Assembly (NCBI GenBank): GCA_007922225.1
Contig: ML679966.1
Coordinates: 51,981,583-52,045,582, forward strand
DNA: 64,000 nucleotides
Source of the DNA: Emydura subglobosa
Taxonomy: Eukaryota; Chordata; Testudines; Chelidae
Direction of reading: 5' to 3'
The notes beneath the pieces were generated by a model, which saw nothing but the letters and a program-made list of their open reading frames with translations, did no database searches and was not told where the DNA came from. Numbering within the stretch: the first letter of the stretch is position 1; every line of letters begins with the position of its first letter. Below are positions 1-12,830 of this stretch, one piece after another. The position numbers and the translations under genes were made by a program.

Positions 1-335
1 ATACAATTTTGGGAATTAGGAGGAAAATGGTGACATAGAATTAGCACTAGAAAAGGACTGAACTTTTTGATAAATTATGTTTTCATGGGTCTTCACAAGG
101 GGGACCTGCTATTAACTGTTGACAGGTCTGAGAATGCGAATGCAGTCATAAAAACAAAAGGACTAAAGAGTAGCTAAAGAGATTAAACAACAACAGCAAA
201 GATTGCCTTGGTTGGCTTCTTATATGGCCCATGTTAGATTAATTCATTTTACGTAAGTGAAATAAACCCATTGTTCCAGAAGCTCTTTCACACATATATT
301 AGAAATAAATAAAATAAGGCAGATGTATACCAGCA
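1..335. other. AT-rich intronic sequence, nothing recognised
   Basis: No coding, repeat or RNA signal was recognised. By position relative to the GALNTL6 exon at 6938-7104 (minus strand) this belongs to the next downstream intron of that gene. Confidence 0.5.
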
Positions 336-690
336 GATCATAGAATCACAAAACTGTAGGGCTGGAAGGAATCTCAAGAGATCATTAAGTCCAGCTCTCT
401 GTGCTGAGACAGGACCAAGTAAACGTAGACCATCCCCGACAGGTGTTTTTCCAACCTGTTCTCAAGAATGTCCAAAGATGGGGATTCCACCACCTCCTTT
501 AGAAGCCTGTTCCAGAGACAAGCTATTCTTACAGGCAAACAGTTTTTCCTAATATCTAACTAAATCTCTTTTGCTGCAGAGTAAACCCATTACCTCATCC
601 TGCCTTCAGAGGACATGGAGAATTGATCATAGTCCTCTTTATAACAGCCCTTAACATACTGAAACACTGCTTACAGGCCCCTTAGGTAGA
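336..690 (-). mobile_element. CR1 LINE, 3'-end fragment
   Basis: Plus-strand text starts with tcatagaatcac and continues with the typical antisense CR1 3' region (gggctggaaggaatctcaagagatcat, then a caccacctcc stretch), so the element runs on the minus strand with its 3' end near 336. It covers only the 3' UTR and the last codons of ORF2 and is strongly decayed. CR1 copies are normally 5'-truncated, which fits. The far boundary is approximate. Confidence 0.8.
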
Positions 691-2401
691 ACAGATTTAC
701 AGGTAAAATACTCTAATTATGGATATGAGAAACTTATTTTTCACTAAATAAGTTTCATACACACTTTCTACAAGGGAAATACTAATGTCAGTTATTTCCA
801 TTTCAAAACATCACTTCAGAAAGATGTTATGAGTCCATAGAACTCAGCAGTTTGTCATGATCTAGACTATTTTTAAGCTTCCTAGACATATAACTTGAAG
901 AGGCTTGCATGCACTATTTGCAGAAAAGGGCTTACTTGAATCACATACTGGAATATTCTTCACCCAAAGATGTTTCACATTTCTTCTTAACAAAATTGGA
1001 ACTAGATCTCCTTTGCATACTTTTTCATATACAAAATTAATCCTTTGTCTGTTTGTTTTCTGTAGGTAGGAACTTTAGATGGCAAAAATACAATAAAACA
1101 ATTTGGAAGAAAATATGGTATATCACCAAACCTATCTAAAATGATTTTACAACTGATAAAGGTCTCCATTAAAAGAAGGCTTTACAGAAAAATTATATAT
1201 ATATTTCAGAAGTATAAATGGTACAACAATACATAGAGCCGGAACATAGTTAAAGAGAGATATCAATGCAGTTTTCTAATTGAGAGAACTGACTTCAGCT
1301 TATTAGACGAGAAAGCACATCCCTGCTTCTCGAGATCTGCTGAAATATAGTGCTATTAGCTCCCCAGTCAGTGTCTTTTCAGACATATAATTTGGTAGAA
1401 GTAAACCACTTGTCTTCTATAGAACTGTTAAATGACAGTATATTCATTTATGATTTGGATTTTGAATCTCCCTCCCCTCCCCCTGACCACCTTTACTTGT
1501 GTTCTTGTAAGCCTCAGGCTCATTTTCCTGTGACCCTGGCAACACACTAGTGTTTGCTTTCTTGTTTTTATGAGCATATCAAACACTATGGCTCACTTAA
1601 ATTTTCACATTTCTTTTTTACCCCATTATTGTTAAGAGAACCAGAGAAAAGAACTATTTCTACTGAACCCATCAATAAGTTTTACTTTTATTTCTTCACA
1701 ATCTTTACTTTAGATGTGATAGGAAACATATGGGGGGGGGGGGAAGGAGAGAAGCAGCTTTTTAAGATACTGTGCCTTCTGAAATATCTACACCAAAATG
1801 TGGATTTCTCCTCTGGATTGTGAGAGTTCCTTTGATTCACAGCCATCAAACACTAAATTTCTTCATAAATAAGTTTTCCATGCCATATTTTATAACATTT
1901 ATTTAGCTTTCTTTTTTTTTTCTTTCTTTTTTTTTTTTTAACAGCTCTCTACTGATTTAAAAGGTGTAGTTGCCCTTCCAGTTTTATAATATCTGTCATA
2001 ATTTATTGCTATGTTATGCATGAACAATCCAAAGGTTTTGGTATTTATAGCTAAAGCTTTAGGAATAAATGTAAATAAAATCAAGGCATACAAATAACTT
2101 TTCATAAATAGTCTAGCTGAAGCTCAGTGAGATGTTATACACTAAAACGTTGTTGTCTGTCATCTAATGCTCTTTATATGCACACTTCAGTGTTAATATT
2201 AGGTAAGAATATAAAATAGGAAAAGAACTGCCATTCCTTCATCTATTTTTACAGTCCTTTCAAGTTGCTAAGTGGTCTCCACCTTTCTAAATAATTGTAT
2301 TTCCAACCAGTTTGTCTGTCTATCAGTAATCTCTCTTCAATAGTGTTTTGCAGAAGAATTTGATTAAGAAAGGGACCTGTGAGGGAATGCTAGATACTTA
2401 G
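691..2401. other. Intronic spacer, no gene seen
   Basis: AT-rich sequence with short simple tracts: a run of 12 G at 1732-1743 and T/C-rich tracts at 1910-1940. The short open frames at 1350-1823 lack any recognisable domain and look like chance. Confidence 0.5.
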
Positions 2402-4290
2402 CATCATAGAATCATAGAGTTGGAAGGGACCTCAGGAGGTCATCTAGTCCAACCCACTGCTCAAAGCAGGACTAACCTCAGCTAAATAATCCCAGCAAGG
2501 GTTTTGTCAAGCCACAGCTTAAAAACCTCTAAAAATGGAGACTCCACCACCCTCCCTAGGTAACCCATTCCAGTGCTCCACCACCCTCCTAGTGAAACAC
2601 TTTTTCCTAATGTCCAACCTAGGCCTCCCCCACTGCAACTTGAGACTGTTTCTCCTTGTTCTGTCATCTGCCACCACTGAGAACAGCCTAGCTTCATCCT
2701 CCCTGGAACCCCCTTTCAGGTAGTTAAAGGCTGCTATCAAATCCCCCCTCATTCTTCTCTTCTGCAGACTAAACAAGCCTTGTTCCCTCAGCCTCTCCTC
2801 ATAAGTCTTGTGCTCCAGCCCCCTAATCTTTTTTGTTGCCCTCCTCTGGACTCTCTCCAACTTGTCCACATCCTTTTTGTAGTGGGGGGCCCAAAACTGG
2901 ACACAATACTCCAAATGCGGCCTCACCAATGCCGACTAGAGGGGAACAATCACTTCCCTCCATCTGCTGCAATGCTCCTATTAATGCAGCCCAATATGCT
3001 ATTAGCCTTCTTGGCAACCAGAGCACACTGCTGATTCATATCCAGCTTCTTATCCACTGTAACCCCTAGGTCCTTTTCTGCAGAACAGCTGCCTAGCCTG
3101 TCAATCCCCAGTCTGTAGCTGTGTATGGGATTCTTCTGTTCTAAGTGAAGGATTCTGCACTTGTCCTTGTTGAACCTCATCAGATTTTTTTTGGCCCAAT
3201 CCTCCAGTTTGTTTAGGTCCTTCTGTATCCTATCCCTACCTTCCAGGGTATCTACCACTCCCCCTAGCTTAGTGTCATCTGCAAACTTGCTGAGGGTGCA
3301 ATCTACCCCATCCCCCAGATCATTAATGAAAGATGTTGAACAAAACCGGCCCAGGACCGACCCCTGGGGCACTCCACTTGTGACCGGCTGCCAGCTAGAC
3401 ATGGAGCCATTGATCACTACTCGTTGAGCCCTATGCTCTAGGCAGTTCTCTATCCATTTTATAGTCCATTCATCCAACCCATACTTCTTTAACTTGCTGA
3501 TAAGAATACTGTGAGAGACCGTATCAAAACTTTGCTAAAGTCAAGGTATATCACGTCCACCACTTTCCCCACATCCACAGAGCCAGTCACCTCTTCATAT
3601 AAAGCAATCAGGTTGGTCAAGCATGACTTTCCTTTGATGAATCCATGTTGACTGTTCCTGATCACCTTCCTCTCCTCCAAGTGCCTTAAAATGGATTCCT
3701 TAAGGACCTGCTCCATGATTTTTCCAGGGATTGAGGTGAGGCTGACCGGTCTGTAGTTCTCTGCATCCTCTTTTCTCGAAGATGGGCACTATATTTGCCT
3801 TTTTCCAATCATCAGGGACCTCCCCCAATTGCCATGAGCTTTCAAAGATAATAGCTAATGGCTCTGAAATCACATCAGCCAACTCCCTCAACACCCTCAG
3901 GTGCATTGTATCTGGCCCCATGGACTTGTGTATGTCCAATCTTTCTAAATCTTTCTAAATAGTCTTGAACTCCCTAGTCATCTGTGCAAGCTTCCACTTC
4001 TTGTAAGCTTCTTTTTTGTGTTTAAGTTCACCAAAGACTTCTTTTTTAAGCCACGCTGGACGCCTACCATATTTGCTATTCTTTCTGCACATCGGGATGG
4101 TTTGTTTCTGCGCCCTCAATTAAGTTTCTTTAAAATACAGCCAGCTCTCTTGGATTCCTTGCCCCCTCATATTAGCCTCCCAGGGGATCCTGCCTATCTG
4201 CTCCCTGAGGGAGTCAAAGTCTGCTTTTCTGAAGTCCATGGTCCACATCCTGCCACATCCTGCTGTTCTCCTTTCTCCTTTCAGTTTCAA
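2402..4290 (-). mobile_element. CR1 LINE, long 5'-truncated copy with ORF2 reverse transcriptase
   Basis: The element reads on the minus strand. Its 3' end at 2402 carries the CR1 tail (tcatagaatcatagag on plus). Moving upstream in the element, I see the CR1 ORF2 C-terminal region ([19 protein letters not shown], coded near 2929), the RT catalytic box FADDTKLGG (FADD at 3285-3274), GVPQGSVLG just before it, YLDFSK near 3560, and [16 protein letters not shown] in the first RT blocks near 3930-3770. These order correctly for a non-LTR reverse transcriptase. The frame changes at least three times (around 2940, 3480 and 3710), so it is a pseudogene. The stretch 3960-4290 still resembles turtle repeat sequence, but I cannot tell whether it is CR1 5' sequence or a separate fused repeat. 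Confidence 0.9.
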
Positions 4291-6937
4291 GATAAATTGG
4301 AAGGGTTTAAGAACAGTTTAAATTACCCTAGTCTCAACCGTAACCATGTAAACTTTAAAGGCAGAGACCACCAATTCACAGTAAAAAGTACCTTTCCTCA
4401 CTTTTCAGTTGAATACTATGGCACAAATGTAACATTACTTAAACAATATAATATAACTCACCCCAGAAAAATAGGAACTAGATTACATCAAGAACTCACA
4501 ATATGGCACTTACTGGGAAAAAGGACAATATCACCAATAAAAACAGATTCATCACCAGCCCATGTGAGAACATCTCCAGCACAGAGGTGATAGAGGACAA
4601 CAATTTGCTCTCTATTTCCATGGATTTCAATAACAGTTATACACATGTATCCAAGATAGGAATTAGGCCTAGACTGTTTTAGATATGCCTTCTTGCCTTC
4701 CTCTCTAATCTTCCAAAGAGTTCCCCTACAAGATGAAGGACAGATTTTACTCATTACAAATACAAATAAGGTATTTCATGAATCACTGTGATTGGATCAT
4801 TCCACGAACTGAAAAGTCAATAAAAATCTTGCAACAGAAGCGCAAACCAAACTCATTCATCTGTACTACACAAGCCTGGTGGACTACTACGGAACTGGGG
4901 AGCCTCACAGCACTCCAAGTTTCCACAATACATTTAGATACCATTGAATCAGCATGGAGAAAAAAATTTGCCTAGTTTAATGTCAAGCATTTTTGAAGTA
5001 GAAACAGTGGTTTGGAAATTTTTTTAAACTAGTATTTATTTTTCAGCGAGACAGAGGCTTGTTCAGAAGCCTTATCTTTATTCCTATATTATTAACAAAT
5101 GACTTGTCTTAGAGGTTAGACTTTCTCAAAGCTGCATGCATTTTTGGAAGTATAGAGTCTGGCTAAAACTGTGCACAATGTTTTGAAAATGTACTCCAGA
5201 GGTTGAAATGTAATATCATTTATTCACACAAAACATTTTCACACTACTAAAGAGAGATCTTGTTTAGCAGGCAGAGGGTCTGCCCTAGAAAAAAACCAAA
5301 AGGCTGAGCACTCCTAAAAGAGATACAGGATTCCTTGATTAACTGTAACTGACTTTCTTTTGTAACTGGGAGGTAGATTTAAATCTTTAGATCAATAACA
5401 CTTTTGTAATAAAAGCTAATTCAGTAAAACCTTCATAAACACCACTAATATGCCACTATATTCTGAATGCACATATGGTCACGAGTGCTTATGAGATAAC
5501 AGGATCTCAGTAACAGTGTTCTCTTGGAGTAACATTATTCTTTTTAACTTCTAATATGTTTTCATAAAAGCAATAAGACTCCTACTTTCAGATGCCTCTA
5601 CAAATTGTTTACTACTGGAAAAATCACTGGCCTGTGGAAAAATTGCAGTATTACTTTATGATTCTTGTACTGGAAAATTCTGGTCATAGTATAGAATCTA
5701 TCAAACACGGAGCAGCCAGCATTCCACTTGCTTACTTCATGATTGCAGTTAAACTACATTATATGTAAAAGAACAGTTCATCAAAATTTATATTGCAAGA
5801 GAGATAACAGTGATGAGAAGCCAAGATAGATGCATGTGTCAGCATTCCCCCCCTCTTCAAATATTATTGTCAAATACAAATCTTGCTGAGAAATGCTCTG
5901 TCACAGTAATACTCCACAAACATTTTTCTTAGACACCTAAAGGCTTCCTGCCATAATACCTGTAGGTCAGAAATTTGCTGTGATAAATTCCTTATTGAGA
6001 CAAAACCTAATTACCTAAAAAACTAACCAAGAATGTAGTTTTCCCTTTACACCACATATCAATCTGTTTGGAGATGAGCAACAGATTTGGTGGACTGCAG
6101 TTCAGAGTAAGGTTCACCTATATCAAGTACCCACTGATAATTTTTAGCAATTAAAACAAAATTCAAAATTGTTTACAAGATTTAGGGTCACAAAAATAAT
6201 GTACATATGAAAAGAAAGAATTATTTCATTTTTTGTCAAAACCCCAAACTGCCATTGTTTGATTTTACCAAGAAGAGAGGGAATTTCTTTATATTGAATT
6301 CAAGAACTAATGATGGAGGATGACTAACTCTTGCAGCAACTCAAGAGGCACAAGACTTCACAAAAAAGTTTACTTAGCTTTACCGTATGCAGACTTCTAG
6401 AAATTTCAACTAACTCATATTCTGAAGCAATTTTCCCTTTCCAGTCAAAAGAATAATATATATGAACAAATTATAATATTGTCATTCTTCGGTATGGCTA
6501 TTTTTTATAGTTAAATGGAGCTGCCTCGTGCAATAAAACATAAGGTAAGAAATCTGTCAAGTCAGATCCAAAAAGTGAACATTAATAGGTTTTTACCGGG
6601 GAGAATAAAGCCTAGAGAAAAGATGCTTTCAACATTGGTAGTTTGCCATATTCCAGAAAGATACACCAATTCAAACATTTTATTAGTGGAAGGACATGAG
6701 AGAAATTTTACTGTTTTCTTCCCCTTGAGATAAAATGTATTTCAGCATTCATCCACAGTAACACAAAAGCTAACCATTAAAACTTAACTAAAGAAGCAAT
6801 GCTAGATACAAGATCAAACTATAACAACTATGCTGGTCAAACAGGTTTTGTTTCTTTATAGCTTTCCTTTCCTTTAATTTCTACATAGTCAGATGGAGTT
6901 GTAGGTTCCAAACCAAACTTAAACCTATGGATCTTAC
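4291..6937. other. Intron downstream of the GALNTL6 exon, nothing recognised
   Basis: AT-rich non-coding sequence. On the minus strand this is the start of the intron that follows the exon at 6938-7104; the donor gtaag lies at 6937-6933. I see no further exon or identifiable repeat. Confidence 0.5.
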
Positions 6938-7104
6938 CTCTGTCACTGAAGTCATCCACAAGAATGATTTCAGCTATAAGGATGTCTGGAGTCCGGTTGA
7001 TAATGCTGTGTATAGTTCGCAAGAGTGAAGTCCATCCTTCATTATGAAATGGGATAATTATGCTTGTATTTGGCAGCTTTTCCAAGTATACCTTGTGCTT
7101 ACAG
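6938..7104 (-). CDS. GALNTL6: GALNTL6 internal exon: N-terminal part of the GT-A catalytic domain
   Basis: A 167-nt exon on the minus strand, phase 2 in and 1 out. The acceptor is ctcctcag with a long pyrimidine tract (7105-7135); the donor is G|gtaag at 6937. It encodes [20 protein letters not shown] followed by [19 protein letters not shown] and [13 protein letters not shown]. This is the first beta-alpha-beta unit of the GT27 polypeptide GalNAc-transferase fold, which binds the nucleotide of UDP-GalNAc; the family acts in the Golgi on Ser/Thr of mucin-type O-glycoproteins. From memory it corresponds to about residues 130-185 of the ~600-residue human protein. GALNT10 is the nearest paralogue, but [15 protein letters not shown] and IAEIILVDD fit GALNTL6 better. 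The codon split before the Cys (AA|C, Asn) joins exactly to the exon at 56202-56340. The enzymatic activity of GALNTL6 itself is less well established than that of other family members. Confidence 0.93.
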
Positions 7105-10100
7105 CTGAGGAGGGGGAAAAAAAGGAGGTGTATAAGAACACAGAAGAGAAGAATGGACTCAGTATATACAACTCAACTATTTGCCCCATTCAGCCATCAC
7201 ATTTTTTGGAGTGAAATAACTCAGCATATCCAAATATGCCTTTAACATTATAGTCAGTCACATCATTAATTAAATTATGTATTTATTAAATAACATTAAG
7301 TACCCACACTGTAACTACCTTGAAACTAATGTTCAATAACTACTAGGGTCTTTTTTATTCAAATACTCAATAGCAAGGATTTTACAAATATAACATTGTA
7401 AATTAGAAAAAATGGAGGTACAATAGAGCATTGTTGTTGTAAACTCAGAACTAGGTTACCTGGCTTCAGTGGGAATTTTGCCTGAGTAACTAGTAGAGAA
7501 TGTGCATTCTAAATAATATTTTTCTTTAAAAGGATATATTTACTGAAAATGTTTTTGGGACATCAAATGAAAAACAGAATCTGAACGATCCCTTTCTTAT
7601 CCAAAACAAAGAAGAATTGTAAAATTAGTTCTTTACTCAAAGAGGCAAAACTGATAGCATTTAATTGTCTTATTTTCCTGGATGATATATATTCATCCAA
7701 AGACATAAGTACAATTCCAGCTCTACATCAAAATATTCAATACAGCTGGTGCCATTAAGTGAAAAGTGTTATAACAAATGTGTCTCTGGATATCCACACT
7801 CATCTTTTGCAGATATTTGGAAGGCAAAGGTATTTCAGAACTGTTCCACAACAACTGCATTATACAATGCCATCAAGTAAAAGACATACTCATAATTTTG
7901 CAACAATATCTCAAAGCCCTTAATTCTGAGGTAAAGTTTCAAACCAAATAATATGTCTGGAGTGGATAGTACACTACATTTATTGGGCTATAGAGCCTTT
8001 TACCTGGAAGTCACTGCTTCAATTCAGCACAAATCAATAGTGATGGAAAGACATTACTATTTGATATCTTTTTAATAATCCATGGGAAAGAGTTGGTGAT
8101 CTCAGCCCAATCCCTAATGGATGTTCATATCATAGTTGGAATCCCTTATACACTGCAGCAAGGAATCCAAAGACTGAATAAGTATGGTGCCTCATTCATC
8201 CTCTTACACAGAGCTCTTGGGTGAATAACCCGCTGGTCCTCATGAATTATTATTGTTTAATTTGTTCCAAAACGGCCTCTACTGTCACATCAATCTGGGA
8301 CAGTTCCTCATATTTGTCACCTAAAAAGAATGGTTCAGATGTAAGAATCTCCCTCACATTCTCTGCAGTGAAGACTGAGAACATGCAGCTGCTTCTGCCT
8401 AAAATCCAGATTGAAAATGTGATAAGGTAGGCAGTAGAAGTAGCTTTGCCTCAGATAACATAGCCTTGACGTGACCTAACTGCCAGCCAGCCAGGTTATA
8501 GTAGTGAAAAACAGTTAGACAGCCCTTCAGGTATTGCTTTAATGAGAGCATTTCTCAGGGAATTAGTGTCAAAGAGACAAAAGTTGAGTGGACTTTCTCA
8601 GGCCATTATGTCCGCTCCAAGTAGAACCTCAAGGAGCTTTTAATGCTTGGCATGTGGAGGGGGTGTCCTTGGAATGGGCATGAAAAAAACATGGAACTCT
8701 GTTTTACAAAGGAACCGCAGACAAGACTGATGCACTATCTTATCCATGCAAAGGTTATGTCATCAGCCTGTAATTAGTCAAGTAAACTCCTAAATTCATA
8801 CGAGCTCTTTTAAATTTAGTCTCTCTCTCCTGAAATCTGTGCTATATTTTGACCCAAACAAACTTCCTAAGTGTCCCTTTGAATATTATTGGGAATCTCT
8901 CTCCCCCATGTTTTTGTATGGCTACCCAGCACTACAGTAATAAAGCACCTACCGTGTAAAAGAGATTGACACTAACCAACCCCCTAAAGAACTACACAGT
9001 CATTAGCTCTTCCCCCTTTTCTAGTTATGGACAGATGTACTCAGGATAGTTTTGTTTGTTTTTACAGGGTTGTGAGTGAGGAGAGGATGCTTGATTTTTT
9101 TATGATGGAAAAGAGGAGCCACCAATCTTTCTTTTATTTTTACTTATTTATTTATTTTTAATTAAACAGCCAAGCATGAGACTGATTGTGATTGTGGAAA
9201 AATATTTTATGTTCTACAACTTATTTTAGGACTGTGGTGGGTATTTGTTCTTTCTCAATGAGGATTAAATAATATGCGGAACACCCATACAGAAGTTTAG
9301 GATGATTACATCTGAGTGGTTCTTATCTTTTCCATTTATTTTAGTTGTCTGAGCAGAAGGCAAAGAACTGCTTTTCTCTATTTCTAGATGGCATCTTCAG
9401 CAACTTGGACAAAATATCCCACATTATTATTCGCTCACCCCAGACTGAAATCCATGAGAGTAAGAAATACATGACATAACTGACTACACGTGACAATTAA
9501 AAACAATACAGTGATAAAATTTAGGTTAGAACTCAGAACTTCTAGCCGTGTGAATTTCAAATAGGTTTGGTTTTTTTACATCATTTATTTTCATAAGTGT
9601 CAATGCTTATTTTATTGAGAGCATTACTATAAATATCAAATATTGCTTTAGGATTGATTTACAAACATTTTCAGTTCAGTTCAGTTTGTTTTTCTTTTAA
9701 AATCTAGTTCAGCAGAATCCATTTAGAAGTCAGTATTTGCTGACTTATCATACACACAGGTGCTATATTTATCTTGTATTTCCAAATAGAGGGGAAACTG
9801 TTACTATTATAATTATTACTATGTGGTAACAGCTTTAATTGATGACCAGTGAATATTTAAGGTTTTTCAAATTTTTTAGCAACAAGAAATCGATCTAACT
9901 ACTTTTTGCTTCACTCATTTCTCCTTAAGATATGGTAATAAAGCTGCCCATTTAACAGCAATCAACGTGTATTAATGATCCATTAATATTACTTTAATCC
10001 TCCAGTGGAAAACTTTTTAACCTAGTTACAAACCTTTTAATAAACACATTTTATAAAATGAAAAGAGAATGGTTACTAAAGGATTCCAAGGCCTGGAGAA

Positions 10101-10689
10101 AATATTTCTTCATTTCGTCCAGAAAAAACAGATTGCACAGTTTTTTTTAATGAAAAGAAACTTTTTTTTTTCCAGAATGTAAGCATCAAATATTGGCTCT
10201 TTTTTAACAAGGCATCAACATTTACATAGCACAGCAAGAGGATTAAATGTAAGTGAATTTTCATTGGAACTGCCCATAAAAGCATCTTATTAACTGATTT
10301 TCTATTCTAGTAGCAGACGGTATTTCAATTTACAAACAAAGGAACATGAACATGGAGCACCGATTCGACCAGGCTCTGAGTTTTGCTGATTGAGCGCATA
10401 CAGTTATACTTCCTAGATAACCATAATTGCAGGACTCTCATTGCATTTCTAAAAGCAAGCTTTTTGTTTAACAATTATCTAGGAGTATTACAGGTAAAAA
10501 TTGTGGTATTCTCTACAACTAATCATTTTAAAAAAGAAAGGAGCATGCTCATCAACACGGTAACTTTTAACTGGAAGAGAAATAATATTGAATACAGAAT
10601 AATAATCAGAATAGTAGTAGTAATGAGAGTGGCCATACGGTGGATTGTTTGCCAGCCACATATATGCCATCATAGAACTTGATTCAGTT
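7105..10689. other. GALNTL6: Intronic spacer, no element recognised
   Basis: Apart from the splice-site pyrimidine tract at 7105-7135, I see only AT-rich non-coding sequence with an attt-rich tract at 9130-9170. The short open frames have no recognisable content. Confidence 0.5.
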
Positions 10690-10873
10690 CCCACTAAAAT
10701 CAATGAAAATACTCCCATTGACTTCAAAGCAGCGCTTAATTTGTGCCAGGGCTGAACCCTGGCACCTCGAGGTTTGGCCCTTCATAACCTGGTACCTCCG
10801 GGCTTGCTGTATCAAAGTAAAAAAAATTGCTTGAGCCTCGGCACCTCTTTCATTACAAACTAAGTATTGCTTT
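10690..10873. mobile_element. Short inverted-repeat (MITE-like) element
   Basis: The segment 10726-10873 (148 bp) has imperfect terminal inverted repeats: aaagcagcgcttaatttgt on the left against aaagcaatacttagtttgt on the complement of the right end. Inside are repeated ggcacct motifs. I found no target duplication. Immediately left (10690-10726) is a palindromic motif of the form aatcaatg...cattgactt that recurs in the window. A non-autonomous DNA transposon is the best explanation; the superfamily is unknown. Confidence 0.5.
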
Positions 10874-12058
10874 AAAAGGGAGATGGATATAGGTGGCTTG
10901 GATTGCATTGGATACGGGGCCAGAACACCCAGAAGCCATGGCCAACAGATCCTGTACAGAGGGCTGCATAGTGGTAGCTGCCATTCTGCCAGTTTATGGA
11001 AATGTAATAGCAATATGGCAGGATGAAGTTTACAGTGCCGTATTCCTCCCACAGTTTGGGAGGGAAATTCCATTCTGCCACACAACCTTTTCATAGTGTC
11101 CTCTATGAAACATTATTGCTTGGAATGTGAGGGGAGAATTTCACCCTAAATGTTTCTACTCTCTCTCTCAAATACTCTATTCTCATGATTGCTGCCTCTC
11201 CCTCCCAATCTTTCCTTTTGATAAATATTTGCACAGCTCATTAAAAATAGTGAAGAGGGCACAGTTGCAAAGTCTTCAGTACTAGCTATAAGGCCCACCC
11301 GGATCCCAGCTATGAATTCACATTTCTACTCTGACTGAAACCTATGCTGTTGCATCTTTACTGGTATTTTTAGTGAGCTCTCTATCTTAAACCTAGCACA
11401 GGAACATCTAAGTGAGCTGAGAATTACAGCCCTGGTTGCAATATAGATGTAGGCACCCTTTAGATATTTATTTGTCTTCTGAATTGGGTTGGTCAGATTT
11501 CCCCTACTTTTGAAGTTGGGTAAAAGAGCTTATACCTTAACTTTCATATACATACATTAGATAGACTATGAACTTGTGGCTGAACCTTGCAGTCCTTATT
11601 CAGGCAAATGCCAGAGCAGCATGTAGGTTATATTGGGGTTGGTGGACCAGAAGAGTAGCCACTGTTTATCCAGAGGCCTGACTCTCTGGGTAGGCCTAGA
11701 CCTCTGTATCAGCTGTTGGTTGACAGAGGATAGGAGGAGGAGGAGAACTTCTTAGAATCTCTGCTTAAAGCCAATTATATTACCTAGACTTTCTTCCTTA
11801 AAACTTCAAACTATTGCTACCACTGGTGCAGCTCCACCCATGGTAGCAAATTCCCACTAGCTCAGAAAGGGCACTACCATTTTGTACCTCTGCGTCCATT
11901 AACCATACTCAGAGTGGATCTGGATGATACAGTAATAAGAATGCTGTCAGCTATCAGCACGCCTACTCCAATTACTGCTAGTAGAATGCACTAGTGGTAG
12001 CAAGGGTGAGAAAAGTGTCTCATGAGTCAGGGAGAGGTCATGGGCAATAAACAAAAAT
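10874..12058. other. GALNTL6: Intronic spacer, nothing recognised
   Basis: Non-coding sequence without obvious repeat structure. Short overlapping open frames around 10684-11096 run on both strands and look like chance. Confidence 0.45.
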
Positions 12059-12462
12059 TCACAGAAGTCGTGACTTCTTTCTGACTTTTCTAAAAATAAC
12101 TATCTATGAAAAATGGGGCTGGATGTGGGGGGGGTGAGCACAGTGGGGCAGGGTTGTCCGTCCTCCCCTCCTCCCCCACCACTACCCTGTGGGGCCCATG
12201 GCTCAAAGCCGCAGTAGCCGCCCCTCCCCACTGGTCGCCTGCAGTGGCGGCTGGGAGCTCCAGGTCCCACCCTGCCACCCTTGGCAGCTGGGAGCTCCAG
12301 GTCTCCTCCTGCTCACTGTGGCTTGGAATTCTAGGTCTCTCCTTTCCCCTCTCCACAGGGGCAGGGAGCACCCAGCCAGCTGACAGCTCTTGCCTCTCCT
12401 TCCCACTGAAGCAGAAAATTCACAGGTCACAGAACATGGATTCCATGACTTCTGTGACATAA
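12059..12462. repeat. GC-rich repeat bounded by a tcacagaagtc/gacttctgtga inverted repeat
   Basis: tcacagaagtcgtgacttc near 12059-12077 is mirrored by atgacttctgtgaca near 12447-12461, giving about 12 bp of terminal inverted repeat. The interior is strikingly GC-rich compared with the flanks and contains repeated ggctgggagctccaggtc units. A degraded non-autonomous DNA transposon is plausible. The open frames on both strands are not believable genes. Confidence 0.45.
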
Positions 12463-12830
12463 TCTTATCCTTACTTATGAGACAAGGGATTAGTCAAGCC
12501 TTGAATAGCAGGGAAAGTTGATTGGGAATGAAAGGAGGACAGCATTTGGCCTTCAGTCTTGAAAACTGATATGAGCGAGAGTCTTTTCTGATTTCAGTGT
12601 AATTATGTTGTGTTGGTCCCAGGACATTAGAGAGACAGGGTAATGTGTGCGATAATATCTTCTATTGGATGAACTTCTGCTCTTGAAAGAGACTCTTTAC
12701 TTTCTGAATTTTAGAAAAAGATGTCTAATAAAAGATGAGTTGCAGTTACACTGTTCAACAACATTACTTAAAAGCATGAATTTTGGAATATCTAAATATT
12801 ATAGATGACAATTTCCTAACTCAAAAAAGG
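12463..12830. other. Possible old interspersed-repeat remnant
   Basis: The stretch 12605-12720 (ttggtcccaggacattagag, then a tattggatgaacttctg motif) resembles an ancient repeat that I associate with turtle and crocodile genomes. I cannot name its class. Nothing else is visible here. Confidence 0.3.

Noticed and set aside
4018..4590. Open frame of 190 codons on plus
   Set aside because: It begins in sequence continuous with the antisense CR1 region and then runs through AT-rich intron. No domain is recognised and the composition is unlike coding DNA. Treated as chance.
12090..12462. Overlapping open frames on both strands in GC-rich sequence
   Set aside because: Long frames are expected in GC-rich repeats. 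The translations are low-complexity and no domain is visible.
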